Of a stretch of DNA of 64,000 nt, positions 36,543-45,219 are shown in pieces; the stretch's first letter is position 1; the number at the start of each line of letters is the position of its first letter. The notes under the pieces are model-generated. The model searched no databases. It was not told the DNA's origin and worked only from the letters and a program-made list of their open reading frames with translations. This DNA is from Gordonia sp. ABSL11-1. GTDB lineage: Bacteria > Actinomycetota > Actinomycetes > Mycobacteriales > Mycobacteriaceae. A program made the translations under genes and the position numbers. The stretch lies in NCBI RefSeq assembly GCF_030315685.1, contig NZ_JASXSI010000005.1, forward strand, positions 1-64,000, written 5' to 3'.

Positions 36543-37430
36543 ATGCCCGACAATCCGTTGACCACCGTCATCGAACAAGTCACCGCACTGCTGAACGATC
36601 TGCGTGCACGAGGTGAGGCCGCCGGCGAAGAGGCGCAGAAGCGCCTCGGCCAGGCGCAGAACAAGGCGCAGATCCGTGTCGACGAGACCCGCGGGTCGGC
36701 GTTGGCGGTCTTCGAGGAGGCGCGCACCAAGCTCTCGGCCCTGCCGGTGGAACTGCCGGACGAGATCGATGACCTGTTCACGCGGTTCAGCCCTGAGGAG
36801 CTGCGCAAGGTGGCCGAGGCATACCTGGCCGTCGCGGCCGGTCTGCTGACCGCGCTGTCCGAACGCGGGGAGGAAGTCGTCGAGAGGCTCAAGACTCAGC
36901 CCATCGTCGAGGAGAACCTGCCCAAACTGGAAAAGGTGTACAACGACGCCGTCGGACTCACCGAGGACGCGCTGGGAACCATCTCCGGTCAGACCCGTGC
37001 CGTCGGCGAACGTGCCGCCGTACTGGCCGGTCTGACGTCGGGCAAACCCGACGAGGTCACGCTCGATCCGGCACGGAAGGCACCCGCCACGAAGGCGGCA
37101 GCAAAGAAGGCGCCGGCGAAGAAGGCGGTAGCGAAGAAGGCGCCGGCGAAGAAGGCGGTAGCAAAGAAGACGGCAGCGAAAAAGACGCCCGCCAAGAAGG
37201 CCGCCGCCGTCCAGCAGCCCGCGAAGAAGGCCGCTGCGAGGAAGACCGCTGCGAAGAAGACTGCCGGCAAGAAGGCAGCTGCGAAGAAGGTGCCGGCCAA
37301 GAAGACCGCCGCGACGAAGACCGCCGCGAAGAAGACCGCCGCGACGAAGACCGCCGCCAAGAAGACTGTGGCAACGAAGACCGCCACCAAGAAGGCTCCC
37401 GCGAAGAAGTCGCCAGGTCGCAACGCCTGA
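36543..37430 (+). CDS. hbhA: Heparin-binding hemagglutinin homologue 2
   Basis: HbhA-like protein of 295 residues in the position of the M. tuberculosis gene (Rv0475). The N-terminal [20 protein letters not shown] leads into a coiled coil (residues 15-165, including [18 protein letters not shown] and [17 protein letters not shown], shared with paralogue 1). A tail of about 115 residues consists of [16 protein letters not shown] units, far longer than in paralogue 1. No signal peptide. It overlaps transcriptionally with the XRE gene (4-nt gap, GAGGAG site). The long Lys tail could bind anionic polymers at the surface or DNA inside the cell; the former is the HbhA precedent. Confidence 0.9.
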   Translation: MPDNPLTTVIEQVTALLNDLRARGEAAGEEAQKRLGQAQNKAQIRVDETRGSALAVFEEARTKLSALPVELPDEIDDLFTRFSPEELRKVAEAYLAVAAGLLTALSERGEEVVERLKTQPIVEENLPKLEKVYNDAVGLTEDALGTISGQTRAVGERAAVLAGLTSGKPDEVTLDPARKAPATKAAAKKAPAKKAVAKKAPAKKAVAKKTAAKKTPAKKAAAVQQPAKKAAARKTAAKKTAGKKAAAKKVPAKKTAATKTAAKKTAATKTAAKKTVATKTATKKAPAKKSPGRNA

Positions 37431-37478
37431 CCGCTTCGCCCGGGTCGCACCCGCGGCCGACATGTCTAAGCTGGTGGC

Positions 37479-37793
37479 GTGGATCTCCTGAGTGTCATGG
37501 CCTACGGGCAGAATCTGATCCTGCTCCTCCTCACGGTGGTCGCAGGTGTCGCGTCCGCGGTGGCCCTGGTGCATGCCGCGCTGCAACGGTCCGATGCGTT
37601 CCCGGCCGTCGATCGGCAGAGCAAGGTCATCTGGGTCTCGATCCTGGCCGTGGCAACGCTGTTCATCTGGCTGTTCGGCGCGGTCAACTTCCTGGGGCTC
37701 ATCGGCGTCGTCGCGATGCTCGTCTATCTGGTGGATGTGCGCCCGCGGGTCGACGACATCCAAGGCAAGCGCTGGTTCAGCAAGCGGGCGTGA
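37479..37793 (+). CDS. DUF2516 membrane protein
   Basis: Small membrane protein of 104 residues with three hydrophobic segments (ILLLLTVVAGVASAVALVHAAL, VIWVSILAVATLFIWLFG, LGLIGVVAMLVYLV) and the family ending DVRPRVDDIQGKRW. It follows hbhA as Rv0476 does in M. tuberculosis (from memory). A TAAGCT box at 37467-37472 is 6 nt before the GTG, consistent with its own leaderless promoter. Function unknown. Confidence 0.92.
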   Translation: MDLLSVMAYGQNLILLLLTVVAGVASAVALVHAALQRSDAFPAVDRQSKVIWVSILAVATLFIWLFGAVNFLGLIGVVAMLVYLVDVRPRVDDIQGKRWFSKRA

Positions 37794-37854
37794 CCGACGC
37801 CTCCTTCGGCGCGGTTCGTTGGGGTCGGGAATCCGACGTGAATACACTGGCGAA

Positions 37855-38697
37855 GTGGCCGAGTATCGGATCAACGACCTGGCACAGGCGTCCGGGGTCA
37901 GTGTGCGCAACATCCGCGTCTATCAGGACCGCGGACTGTTGCCGCCGCCGACGATCCGGGGGCGCACCGGGTGGTACTCCGACGAGCACCTGGTCCGCCT
38001 GAACCTGATCTCCCGCATGCTCGAACGCGGCTATACGTTCGCGACGATCAGCGAGCTCCTGCACGCCGCTCACCACGGCATGCGGGTGGAACAGATCTTC
38101 CGTGGCGCACCGAAGAGCGGCCGCTTCCGCAACTTCAAACGTGCCGCCACGATCACCATCACCGAGCTGCGCAAGACCCTCAACGCCAGCGACCGGTCGA
38201 TCGCCCTGAGCCAGAAACTCGGCCTCCTCGCGAAGGACGGCGCCCACTACGCCATCCGCAACCCCGAGCTCCTCGAAGGTGCCGAGACGCTGGTCAAGGC
38301 GGGCATCGACATCGACATGCTGCTCGACCGCTGGGTCCGCGTGCAGGACGACCTCGAGGATGTCGCCAGAAGCTTCGTCTCGATCATCACCGACAAATAC
38401 TTCGACGAGAAGCTGCCCGATCTGGGAGAAGAGCAGGTCAGCAAGATGGCCGAGCTGATCCAGACCGTGCGCCCGATGGCGCACGAGATCGTCGAGTCGA
38501 CGTTCCGCACCGCGTTCGACAAACAGATCTCGGCGGCTATCGGAGAGGCCAGCACCTACTTCGACGCGTCGGCACCCGACGACACCGGTGCCGACGACCC
38601 GGTTCCGGGTACCGGCGTCGACGGGGCGGACGCCGACCATCAGGACGTCGGCGACGCGACCGACGACATACGAGCCGTGGGGGACCGGTCCGACTGA
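37855..38697 (+). CDS. MerR-family transcriptional regulator
   Basis: Regulator of 280 residues with an N-terminal MerR winged helix: YRINDLAQASGVSVRNIRVYQDRGLLPPPTIRGRTGWYSDEHLVRLNLISRMLERGYTFATISELL. The C-terminal domain is helical and has no Cys cluster for metal binding, so it is not a classic metal sensor. The last 40 residues are acidic and unstructured. A TACACT box at 37843-37848 is 6 nt before the GTG, giving the start. The alpha/beta hydrolase follows after 24 bp and is a likely target or operon partner. Confidence 0.9.
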   Translation: MAEYRINDLAQASGVSVRNIRVYQDRGLLPPPTIRGRTGWYSDEHLVRLNLISRMLERGYTFATISELLHAAHHGMRVEQIFRGAPKSGRFRNFKRAATITITELRKTLNASDRSIALSQKLGLLAKDGAHYAIRNPELLEGAETLVKAGIDIDMLLDRWVRVQDDLEDVARSFVSIITDKYFDEKLPDLGEEQVSKMAELIQTVRPMAHEIVESTFRTAFDKQISAAIGEASTYFDASAPDDTGADDPVPGTGVDGADADHQDVGDATDDIRAVGDRSD

Positions 38698-38721
38698 GAC
38701 CGACAGACACGAGGGGGAATG

Positions 38722-39924
38722 ATGAGTACACGACAGAGCCGAAAACGGGCGAGAGCCACCCGACCGGCGGCACGGCAGACCGCGACGATCGCGACGGGCG
38801 CGGTCGCCGCCGTCGGAGTCGGGATCGTCGCGGTGGGTGTGGGAACCATTTTCGCGGGACTGGTCCGCGCGGCCTTCCGCGCCGAACGCGCCGTCGACGA
38901 CGGGCCCGACGATCTGCTGACGGTGCCCGCCGACGCTCCGCGACGTCGCTGGGTGCGGACCGTCGACGGTGCTCGCCTGAACGTCGAGACGTACGGACCC
39001 GACGGTGACATGACAGACGGCGGCACCGCCGGCCGTGGCACCTCCACAGACGGTGACACCGCCTCCGACGGCGACATCGTCGTAATGGTCCACGGCTGGA
39101 CGTGCAACATCGCGTATTGGTACCCACAGATCAACCACCTGGCGTCGAAGCGGGAGGTCGTCGCCTACGACCAACGCGGACACGGCAGCAGCGATCTCGG
39201 CCGAGCCCGACCGACCATCGCGATGCTCGGTCAGGACCTCGACGCGGTGTTGTCGGAGGTCGTGCCGGAAGGCCGTCGCGCCGTCCTCGTCGGCCACAGC
39301 ATGGGTGGCATGACCATCATGTCCTGGGCCGCCCAGCACCCGGAGAAGGTCGGCAGCTTCGTGTCCGAGGTGGTCCTCACTTCCACGGCGGCCAAGGCGG
39401 TGATGCAGAATCACCTGCTCATCCCGGTCGACCTGCCGCGCTACACCAAGCCGTTCGAGGCGACTGTCGGCAAGCTCGTCACGTCGGCGCCGGTGCCGCT
39501 GCCGCGCACCAACCGCGGGTCGCGGCTGTCGCACTACATCGCCCTCGGGCCGAACGCGCGTAAGGCGCACGTGGACTTCGTCGACGAGATGATCATGGCG
39601 TGCCCGCCCCGCTCCCGGGCGGGCTGGGGGTCGGCAATGGGCAAGCTCGACGTCACCGCCGGTCTCGAGGCACTCACCGTCCCGACGACCGTCGTCGTCG
39701 GCACCGACGACCGGCTCACCCCACCGCTGCACTCCGAGCAGATGGCAGATGTGCTGCGGCGCAACGGAAATCTTCGCGACCTGGTGATCCTCGACGGTGT
39801 CGGGCACATGTCGAGCATCGAGGCCGATGTCCGCTACAACGAGTTGCTCGACGGCGTGCTCGCCGACACCACCCGCACGGACGACCCGGTGTCGAGTTCG
39901 GCGACGTCTACAGCGAGCAGTTGA
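38722..39924 (+). CDS. Membrane-anchored alpha/beta hydrolase
   Basis: Alpha/beta hydrolase of 400 residues with a basic N-terminus and one hydrophobic segment (about 22-48) that may anchor it. HGWTCNIAYWYPQ gives the oxyanion region, VGHSMGGMTIMSW near residue 190 is the nucleophile elbow, GTDDRLTPP holds the Asp and GVGHMSSIE the His. A Thr/Gly/Asp-rich insertion lies around residues 95-115. GAGGGGG lies just before the tandem ATGs at 38719 and 38722; the second has better spacing. It converges on murB and overlaps it by 17 bp. Substrate unknown. Confidence 0.88.
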   Translation: MSTRQSRKRARATRPAARQTATIATGAVAAVGVGIVAVGVGTIFAGLVRAAFRAERAVDDGPDDLLTVPADAPRRRWVRTVDGARLNVETYGPDGDMTDGGTAGRGTSTDGDTASDGDIVVMVHGWTCNIAYWYPQINHLASKREVVAYDQRGHGSSDLGRARPTIAMLGQDLDAVLSEVVPEGRRAVLVGHSMGGMTIMSWAAQHPEKVGSFVSEVVLTSTAAKAVMQNHLLIPVDLPRYTKPFEATVGKLVTSAPVPLPRTNRGSRLSHYIALGPNARKAHVDFVDEMIMACPPRSRAGWGSAMGKLDVTAGLEALTVPTTVVVGTDDRLTPPLHSEQMADVLRRNGNLRDLVILDGVGHMSSIEADVRYNELLDGVLADTTRTDDPVSSSATSTASS

Positions 39925-41005
39925 CCAGGACCGGTTCCGGATGTAGGGAGACGCCGAACGCCTGACGCACGCCGTCGCGCACGTCGCGCGCCAGGTCGAG
40001 TAGTTCGTCGGTGGTGGCGTCACCCCGATTCGTCAGGGCGAGTGTGTGTTTGGTCGACAGGCGTACGGGTGACGACGGCCCGGGATATCCGCGCGCATAA
40101 CCGGCGCGTTCGATCAGCCATCCCGCCGACAGCTTGACGCCGTCGTCGGCCGGGTAGGTGGGGACGGTGATGTCGGGGCCGACCTTCTCCCGGATGCGCG
40201 ACAACACGACGGAGGCGTCGTCGGCGGTCAGGATCGGGTTGGTGAAAAACGATCCGGCACTCCAGGTGTCGTTGTCGTCGGCGTCGAGCACCATGCCCTT
40301 GCCGCTGCGCAGCGCCAGCACCTGCTCCCGGACCGCGACGGCATCGGTCCGTTCGCCGGGTTCGATACCCAGCGTCGACGACAACTCGCGGTAGCGTAGC
40401 GGCTGACTCGTCCGGGAGTCGTTGAGCCAGAACGAGACCGCGACCACCACGTGATCGTCGCGGTGCTTGAGGGTGCTCGTGCGATAGTCCAGGCCGAGCT
40501 CGTTCGGGGACACCCACCGCAGCACCCCCGCGCGCCGATCGAGCACCTGGACGCTGCGGAGCAGGTCGGCGACCTCGACGCCGTAGGCGCCGACATTCTG
40601 CACCGGTGTCGCGCCGGCCGCCCCGGGAATCCCCGAAAGGCATTCCAGCCCACCGAAACCTGCGTCGAGGGTGGCGGCGACGAGTTCATCCCAGTTCACC
40701 CCGGCGTCGGCGGTCACATGTGGTCTGCCCGACTCGCGGCCGGTGCCGAAGTCGACCTGTGAACTCTCGATCACGACCGCGGTGCCGTCGAACCCCTCGT
40801 CGGCGATGACGAGGTTCGACCCGCCGCCGATCAGCAGCGTCCGCTCGCCGGCGTCGTCGAGTGCGGTGATCTGATCGACCAGGGAGCGGGTGTCGTCGCA
40901 TCGGACGATCGCCCGGGCCGGACCACCGAGATGCAGTGTCGTCAGCGCGGCGAGGCGCGTGTCCTGATCCGGTGCGGTGGTGCGGTCGAGGCCTGAGTGG
41001 GTCAC
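39908..41005 (-). CDS. murB: UDP-N-acetylenolpyruvoylglucosamine reductase
   Basis: Cytoplasmic FAD enzyme of about 365 residues making UDP-N-acetylmuramate for peptidoglycan. The FAD-binding blocks are TLHLGGPARA, LIGGGSNLVIADEGFDG and CLSGIPGAAGATPVQNVGAYGVEV; the catalytic Ser lies in SAGSFFTNPI and a late Glu in HPEPVLVN. A minus-strand TACGGT box (41018-41013) is 7 nt before the GTG at 41005, so this leaderless start is preferred over the GTG at 41041. It is oriented opposite to its usual neighbours compared with M. tuberculosis Rv0482, as part of a local inversion. Confidence 0.94.
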   Translation of the reverse strand: MTHSGLDRTTAPDQDTRLAALTTLHLGGPARAIVRCDDTRSLVDQITALDDAGERTLLIGGGSNLVIADEGFDGTAVVIESSQVDFGTGRESGRPHVTADAGVNWDELVAATLDAGFGGLECLSGIPGAAGATPVQNVGAYGVEVADLLRSVQVLDRRAGVLRWVSPNELGLDYRTSTLKHRDDHVVVAVSFWLNDSRTSQPLRYRELSSTLGIEPGERTDAVAVREQVLALRSGKGMVLDADDNDTWSAGSFFTNPILTADDASVVLSRIREKVGPDITVPTYPADDGVKLSAGWLIERAGYARGYPGPSSPVRLSTKHTLALTNRGDATTDELLDLARDVRDGVRQAFGVSLHPEPVLVNCSL

Positions 41006-41078
41006 CCGTGTAACCGTAGCCGTACCGCACTGCTCACACACCGGGCCTCATGCGCGGACGCTCCGGTACTCTCCCCTC

Positions 41079-41576
41079 ATGGCCAGCAAGATGGAACACG
41101 CGGTGTCCTATCCGATCTCGGTACCCCGGCTCTGGCAGGTCCTGTCGACCGAACAGTATTGGCGCGATCTCCTCGAGGCGATCAACTCCAGCCACGGCAA
41201 GCTCGAATCGTTCGCGGCCGGTGAGGACACGATCACCGTCACCATGCAGCAGGGTGTCCCCGAGGAGAAGTTGCCCTCCATCGTCACCAAGGTACGGCCC
41301 GGCGATCTCGAGATCCCACGCCGCAGCACCTTCACCCTCGCCGGCGATCAGATCACCGGCGAGATCGTCGCGACGGTCGCCGGAGCGCCCGCCACGGTGA
41401 ACGGCACCCTGGTGACCAGCGGTGATCCCGCGACGACGACGTACAAGGCCGACGTCGAGGTCAGCGTGCCGTTCGTCGGCGGCAAGATCGAGAAGGCCAT
41501 CATCGACCAGCTCGTCGAACTCCTCGACTCCGAGAGCGACCAGACGATCTCGTGGGAGGCGGCGCACCCTTCGTGA
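41079..41576 (+). CDS. DUF2505 protein, copy 1
   Basis: START-like DUF2505 protein of 165 residues: MEHAVSYPISVPRLWQVLSTEQYWRDLLEAI, a central sheet, and the closing VEVSVPFVGGKIEKAIIDQLVELLDSESD helix. The family is actinobacterial and uncharacterised; a hydrophobic ligand is likely from the fold. A TACTCT box at 41067-41072 is 6 nt before the ATG. A second DUF2505 gene follows, and the 3' end of this gene begins a 31-bp direct repeat. Positional counterpart of Rv0481c (from memory). Confidence 0.9.
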   Translation: MASKMEHAVSYPISVPRLWQVLSTEQYWRDLLEAINSSHGKLESFAAGEDTITVTMQQGVPEEKLPSIVTKVRPGDLEIPRRSTFTLAGDQITGEIVATVAGAPATVNGTLVTSGDPATTTYKADVEVSVPFVGGKIEKAIIDQLVELLDSESDQTISWEAAHPS

Positions 41577-41648
41577 CGACGCTCCGCAGGCTCCGCGTCG
41601 CCTCCGGGGGGCGGGTGGTGACGACGCTCCGCAGGCTCCGCGTCGCCT
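41573..41648. repeat. 31-bp direct repeat after DUF2505 gene
   Basis: Two identical 31-bp copies (41573-41603 and 41618-41648) are separated by 14 bp. The first copy includes the stop codon of the upstream DUF2505 gene. Each copy also contains an internal CTCCGC(A/G) pattern that reads partly as its own inverted complement. Confidence 0.88.
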
Positions 41649-41726
41649 GTTCGATCACTGACGAGCGCAGCATCACGAAAGGCTGCGACTTGGGAGGACA
41701 CGAATCGCTGACGTAGCCTGGTCGCC

Positions 41727-42236
41727 ATGGCACGACGGCTCAGCTATTCGGCGCGCTTCACCCATCCCGCGGAGACGCTCTACAAGGCGCAGAACACCAG
41801 GCAGTACTGGGATGACATGATGGCGGGCTTCCAGATGATCTCGCCGCACTGCGAGGTCGATTTCTTCGTCTCCGACGAAACGGGCATGCGGGTCGTCCTC
41901 AAGCAGACGATCGGTCGTGATCAGCTGCCGCCGCTCGCGCAGACCGTCCTCAAGAAGGACATGGTCATCACGCGTGAGGAGTCGTTCGGTGTGTTCGACA
42001 CCGACAACACCAAGGGCACCTACAACGCCTCCATCCCCGCCGGGCCGGGCAGCCTCGACGGCTGGCAGGAACTGTTCCCCACCGACACGGGATGCACCAT
42101 CCGCAAGACCACCGAGGTCAAGGTCTTCATCCCCTTCGTCAACGGCAAGCTCGAACAGCTCATGCTGGTCAACCTCGTCGACCTGTTCCGCGCCGAGGCC
42201 GAGTACGCGGCCGACTGGGTGAAGAAGAACCTCTGA
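41727..42236 (+). CDS. DUF2505 protein, copy 2
   Basis: Second DUF2505 protein, 169 residues, with RLSYSARFTHPAETLYKAQNTRQYWDDMMAGF at the start and VKVFIPFVNGKLEQLMLVNLVDLFRAEAEYAADWVKKNL at the end. It is clearly related in fold to copy 1 but diverged, so the tandem duplication is old. A TAGCCT box at 41714-41719 lies 7 nt before the ATG. The methyltransferase gene follows and may be translationally coupled. Function unknown. Confidence 0.9.
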   Translation: MARRLSYSARFTHPAETLYKAQNTRQYWDDMMAGFQMISPHCEVDFFVSDETGMRVVLKQTIGRDQLPPLAQTVLKKDMVITREESFGVFDTDNTKGTYNASIPAGPGSLDGWQELFPTDTGCTIRKTTEVKVFIPFVNGKLEQLMLVNLVDLFRAEAEYAADWVKKNL

Positions 42237-42307
42237 ACCGATCCCGCCGGTCCACACCGGCCGGCCGCATCACCCGCGGCACCACCAACATCAACCGGCT
42301 GCGCCGG

Positions 42308-43018
42308 GTGGATCGGTGGATGGCACATGATCCCGGGATCGTCCGGGCGCTGACCGACGTCGCACGCCCCCTCGTCGTCGACCTCGGCTACGGTGCTCGT
42401 CCCGACACCACCGTCGAGATGGCCCGCCGACTCCGACGGGTTACCCCTGACCTGGAGATGGTCGGCCTCGAGATCGATCCGGAACGGGTCGTTGACGACG
42501 TCGACGGGGTACGGTTCGCCCTCGGCGGCTTCGAGATGGCCGGACTGAGTCCGCACCTGGTGCGCGCCTTCAACGTGTTGCGGCAGTACGACGAATCCGA
42601 GGTCGACGCCGCCTGGACGCAATTGCGGTCCGCCCTGGCACCCGGCGGACTCATCGTCGAGGGCACCTGCGACGAGATCGGCCGCCGATGCTGCTGGATC
42701 GTCCTCGACGCCGACGGCCCGCGCAGCCTGACCCTGTGCTGGGCGCCGGATCACAGTGATCGTCCCTCCGATCTCGCCGAGCGGCTGCCCAAGGCGCTCA
42801 TCCACCGCAACGTCGACGGTGAACGCATCCATGAACTGCTGGTGCTGGCCGACCACTGCTGGGACGTCGCCGCCACCCACGCGGCCTACGGGCCGCGCCT
42901 GCGCTGGCGGCACGCGCTGACCCTGCTGCGCGACCGAGGTGTCGACGTCGCGATCCCCCGCGGCCGCACCGTCGACAACATCCTGACCGTGCCGTGGCCG
43001 GCGGTCGCGCCGCGCTGA
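42308..43018 (+). CDS. SAM-dependent methyltransferase-like protein
   Basis: Class I methyltransferase-like protein. PLVVDLGYGARPDTTVEMARRLRRV is motif I in slightly altered form, VGLEIDPERV is motif II, and LAPGGLIVEGTCDEIGRRCCWIVLD follows. The start is doubtful: coding-like sequence (NRSRRSTPAGRITRGTTNINRLRRVDRW) begins at about 42236, directly at the stop of DUF2505 copy 2, but no ATG, GTG or TTG is present there, only a CTG at 42233. The first standard start is the GTG at 42308. Coupled initiation at the CTG would give about 261 residues. Substrate unknown. Confidence 0.78.
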   Translation: MDRWMAHDPGIVRALTDVARPLVVDLGYGARPDTTVEMARRLRRVTPDLEMVGLEIDPERVVDDVDGVRFALGGFEMAGLSPHLVRAFNVLRQYDESEVDAAWTQLRSALAPGGLIVEGTCDEIGRRCCWIVLDADGPRSLTLCWAPDHSDRPSDLAERLPKALIHRNVDGERIHELLVLADHCWDVAATHAAYGPRLRWRHALTLLRDRGVDVAIPRGRTVDNILTVPWPAVAPR

Positions 43019-43020
43019 CC

Positions 43021-43035
43021 TCTCGCGTCGCGAGA
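43021..43035. promoter_or_regulatory. Perfect palindrome upstream of nitrilase-like gene
   Basis: TCTCGCG-T-CGCGAGA is a perfect 7+1+7 inverted repeat placed about 30 bp before the TACGCT box of the nitrilase-like gene and 2 bp after the methyltransferase stop. It could be an operator or a short terminator stem; a one-base loop makes the operator reading more likely. Confidence 0.5.
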
Positions 43036-43076
43036 ACGCGGGTGACCCGGCGGGGACCGTCACTACGCTGAGTCGC

Positions 43077-43895
43077 ATGAGAATCGCGATGGCGCAGATC
43101 AGCTCGGGCACCGATCCGACCGCGAACCTGGAGATCGTGGAGACCGCGACAGCTGAGGCCGCCGCCGGCGGTGCCGACCTCGTGGTGTTCCCGGAGGCGA
43201 CGATGTGCCGGTTCGGCGTGCCGCTCGGCCCGATCGCCGAACCGATCGACGGTCCGTGGGCGACCGCGGTGTCCGCGATCGCCGCGCGGCACGGGGTGAC
43301 CGTCGTCGCCGGGATGTTCACCCCCGACGGCGATCGCGTGCGCAACACGCTGATCATCGCCGGAGCGGACGGCGCAATCGGCTCCTACGACAAGATCCAC
43401 CTCTACGACGCGTTCGGGTTCGCCGAGTCACGCACGGTCGCCCCCGGTGCCGAGCCGGTGACCTTCGACGTCGGCGGGGTCACGGTCGGGGTGGCGACCT
43501 GCTATGACATCCGGTTCCCGGCGCTGTTCACCGAGCTCGCAGCACGCGGCGCAGCGGTCATCGTGGTGCCCGCGTCATGGGGAGCGGGTCCCGGCAAGGT
43601 GCACCAGTGGGAGGTCCTCGCGACCGCCCGGGCCCTGGATTCCACGACGTTCGTCGCGGCCGTCGGACAGGCGGTACCGGCCGACGACTCGGTGCGAGAG
43701 TCGTCCGCGCCCACCGGAACAGGTCACAGCCAACTCACAGATCCCTTCGGTAGCGTGGTCGCCGCATACGACGAAGGCGTGCACGTCGGAGTCCACGAGG
43801 TCGACGTCCGCGCAGTGGAGAAGGCACGCGCCGCTCTTGCCGTGCTGACCAATCAACGGCCTATTCGACAGGCCTCGGAACCTTTGACCAGCTGA
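43077..43895 (+). CDS. Carbon-nitrogen hydrolase (nitrilase superfamily)
   Basis: Amidase-type carbon-nitrogen hydrolase of 272 residues. The catalytic triad is visible: Glu in LVVFPEATM, Lys in GSYDKIHLYDAF and Cys in GVATCYDIRFP. HQWEVLATARALDSTTFVAAVGQ is the usual following block. The order matches Rv0480c of M. tuberculosis (from memory). Members of this branch include omega-amidase and deaminated-glutathione amidase; the exact substrate is not set by sequence alone. A TACGCT box at 43064-43069 is 7 nt before the ATG. Confidence 0.93.
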   Translation: MRIAMAQISSGTDPTANLEIVETATAEAAAGGADLVVFPEATMCRFGVPLGPIAEPIDGPWATAVSAIAARHGVTVVAGMFTPDGDRVRNTLIIAGADGAIGSYDKIHLYDAFGFAESRTVAPGAEPVTFDVGGVTVGVATCYDIRFPALFTELAARGAAVIVVPASWGAGPGKVHQWEVLATARALDSTTFVAAVGQAVPADDSVRESSAPTGTGHSQLTDPFGSVVAAYDEGVHVGVHEVDVRAVEKARAALAVLTNQRPIRQASEPLTS

Positions 43896-43907
43896 GGACC
43901 TCACGAC

Positions 43908-45041
43908 ATGACCGACGACAGCGAGAACGCCAACAAGAACGCCACCGGTGGCGGCGACAATCCGAACGGGCCGGCCGACGGCGCGCAGTCCGGGCACGCT
44001 GATCAGCAGCCGGACCCGCGAACGGCGCCGAGCGGCGATCCCACCGACGCGACCGAGAAGCTGAACACCGAGCGGATGGACACGGCGACGCCGACCGAGG
44101 AGTCGCCGCGCGCATACTCACAGGTGGGTCGGACCGACACGGCACAGTTCCAGGACCCCGGCCACACCGCACAGTTCGGCCATGACGACGGCTTCGCGCC
44201 GATCCCGCCGGGCGCCCACACCGGCACACAGCCCGGCGTCGTCTCGACCGCACCGTCGCGACGCAGCCGCGGAAAGATCATCGGTGCCATCGCGGCCGCC
44301 GTCGTGTTGGTTCTCGTGATTGCCGCGGTCGGCAGCGAACTGTACCTGCGTAACAAGGCCACCGATTGCATGGAGAGCGCCTTCACCGAACTCACCGGCA
44401 CCGAGACCAACGTGTCGCTGAGCCGGAAACCGATGTTGCTGCAGGGTTTCGGCAACGACATCCCGTTCGTCCAGGTCGACACCGTCGACCAGCCGGGACA
44501 GATGCGTCTGCACGCGCGCGCCGAGGGCATCCACGAGGACGGTGACCAGTCGAGCATCCGCTCGCTCGTCGGCTCCGGGTACGTACCGTTCGAGCGCATC
44601 GTCGCGATGAGCAAGACGGCGCAGACCGGCGCGACGTCGCCGGGCAACGGGACAGGCGAGGGAGCCTCCGGCCTGATGCAGGGCGCGACCATCGAGTCGG
44701 TGACCGGCAACGCCGCCGAGGGAACCATCCAGGTCGACTCCGCGGTCCAGCTCGCCTTCCTGCCGATCCCGGTCTCCACCACCATCAAGCCGGTGCTGCA
44801 GGACGGCCGGGTGCGCTTCGAGGTCGTCAAGGCCAACGCGTTCATCTTCGGCATCCCCGCCGACTACGCGCAGCAGGTCGTCGACCAGGTGTCCGGATCG
44901 ATGCTCGGCTCCTTCTTCGACGACGTCACCGTGACCGACCTCGAGGTCACCGACCAGGGTGTCGACTTCGCCGTCGACGGCCGCGACGTCGCGCTGAGCG
45001 GTCAGGTCACCGGCGGCTCCGGGGAGTGCTCGGCGGCCTAG
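43908..45041 (+). CDS. DUF2993 (LmeA-like) membrane protein
   Basis: Protein of 377 residues. Residues 1-120 are a hydrophilic, disordered cytoplasmic tail rich in Asp, Gly, Pro and Thr. A single membrane segment (IIGAIAAAVVLVLVIAAVGSELYL) follows, then an extracytoplasmic DUF2993 domain (CMESAFTELTGTETNVSLSRKPML to FAVDGRDVALSG). DUF2993 includes the mycobacterial phospholipid-binding protein LmeA, so lipid binding at the envelope is likely. It starts 12 bp after the nitrilase gene. Positional counterpart of Rv0479c (from memory). Confidence 0.9.
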   Translation: MTDDSENANKNATGGGDNPNGPADGAQSGHADQQPDPRTAPSGDPTDATEKLNTERMDTATPTEESPRAYSQVGRTDTAQFQDPGHTAQFGHDDGFAPIPPGAHTGTQPGVVSTAPSRRSRGKIIGAIAAAVVLVLVIAAVGSELYLRNKATDCMESAFTELTGTETNVSLSRKPMLLQGFGNDIPFVQVDTVDQPGQMRLHARAEGIHEDGDQSSIRSLVGSGYVPFERIVAMSKTAQTGATSPGNGTGEGASGLMQGATIESVTGNAAEGTIQVDSAVQLAFLPIPVSTTIKPVLQDGRVRFEVVKANAFIFGIPADYAQQVVDQVSGSMLGSFFDDVTVTDLEVTDQGVDFAVDGRDVALSGQVTGGSGECSAA

Positions 45042-45219
45042 CGGACACTGCGCTCCCGGATCCTCGCGATCGGTGGCCGCCCACCTGCACCGATCGTCGG
45101 CCCCGAGGTCCCCACGGAATCGCCGGTACGCTGGGGGATGTCCGATTTTGCCGGTCTTGCCGGGCCGCCCGCATGGTGCCCGAGGGGACAGGTGAGGTGT
45201 ACCCACAACGGAGGAGAAG

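Noticed and set aside
37075-37425. Repetitive DNA at the 3' end of hbhA2 as a separate repeat element
   Set aside because: The repeats encode the Lys/Ala tail typical of HbhA, so they are part of the coding sequence.
36462-37913. Minus-strand open frame across hbhA2
   Set aside because: Its Leu/Gly/Arg-rich translation is the mirror of the lysine-rich hbhA tail and has no independent start signal.
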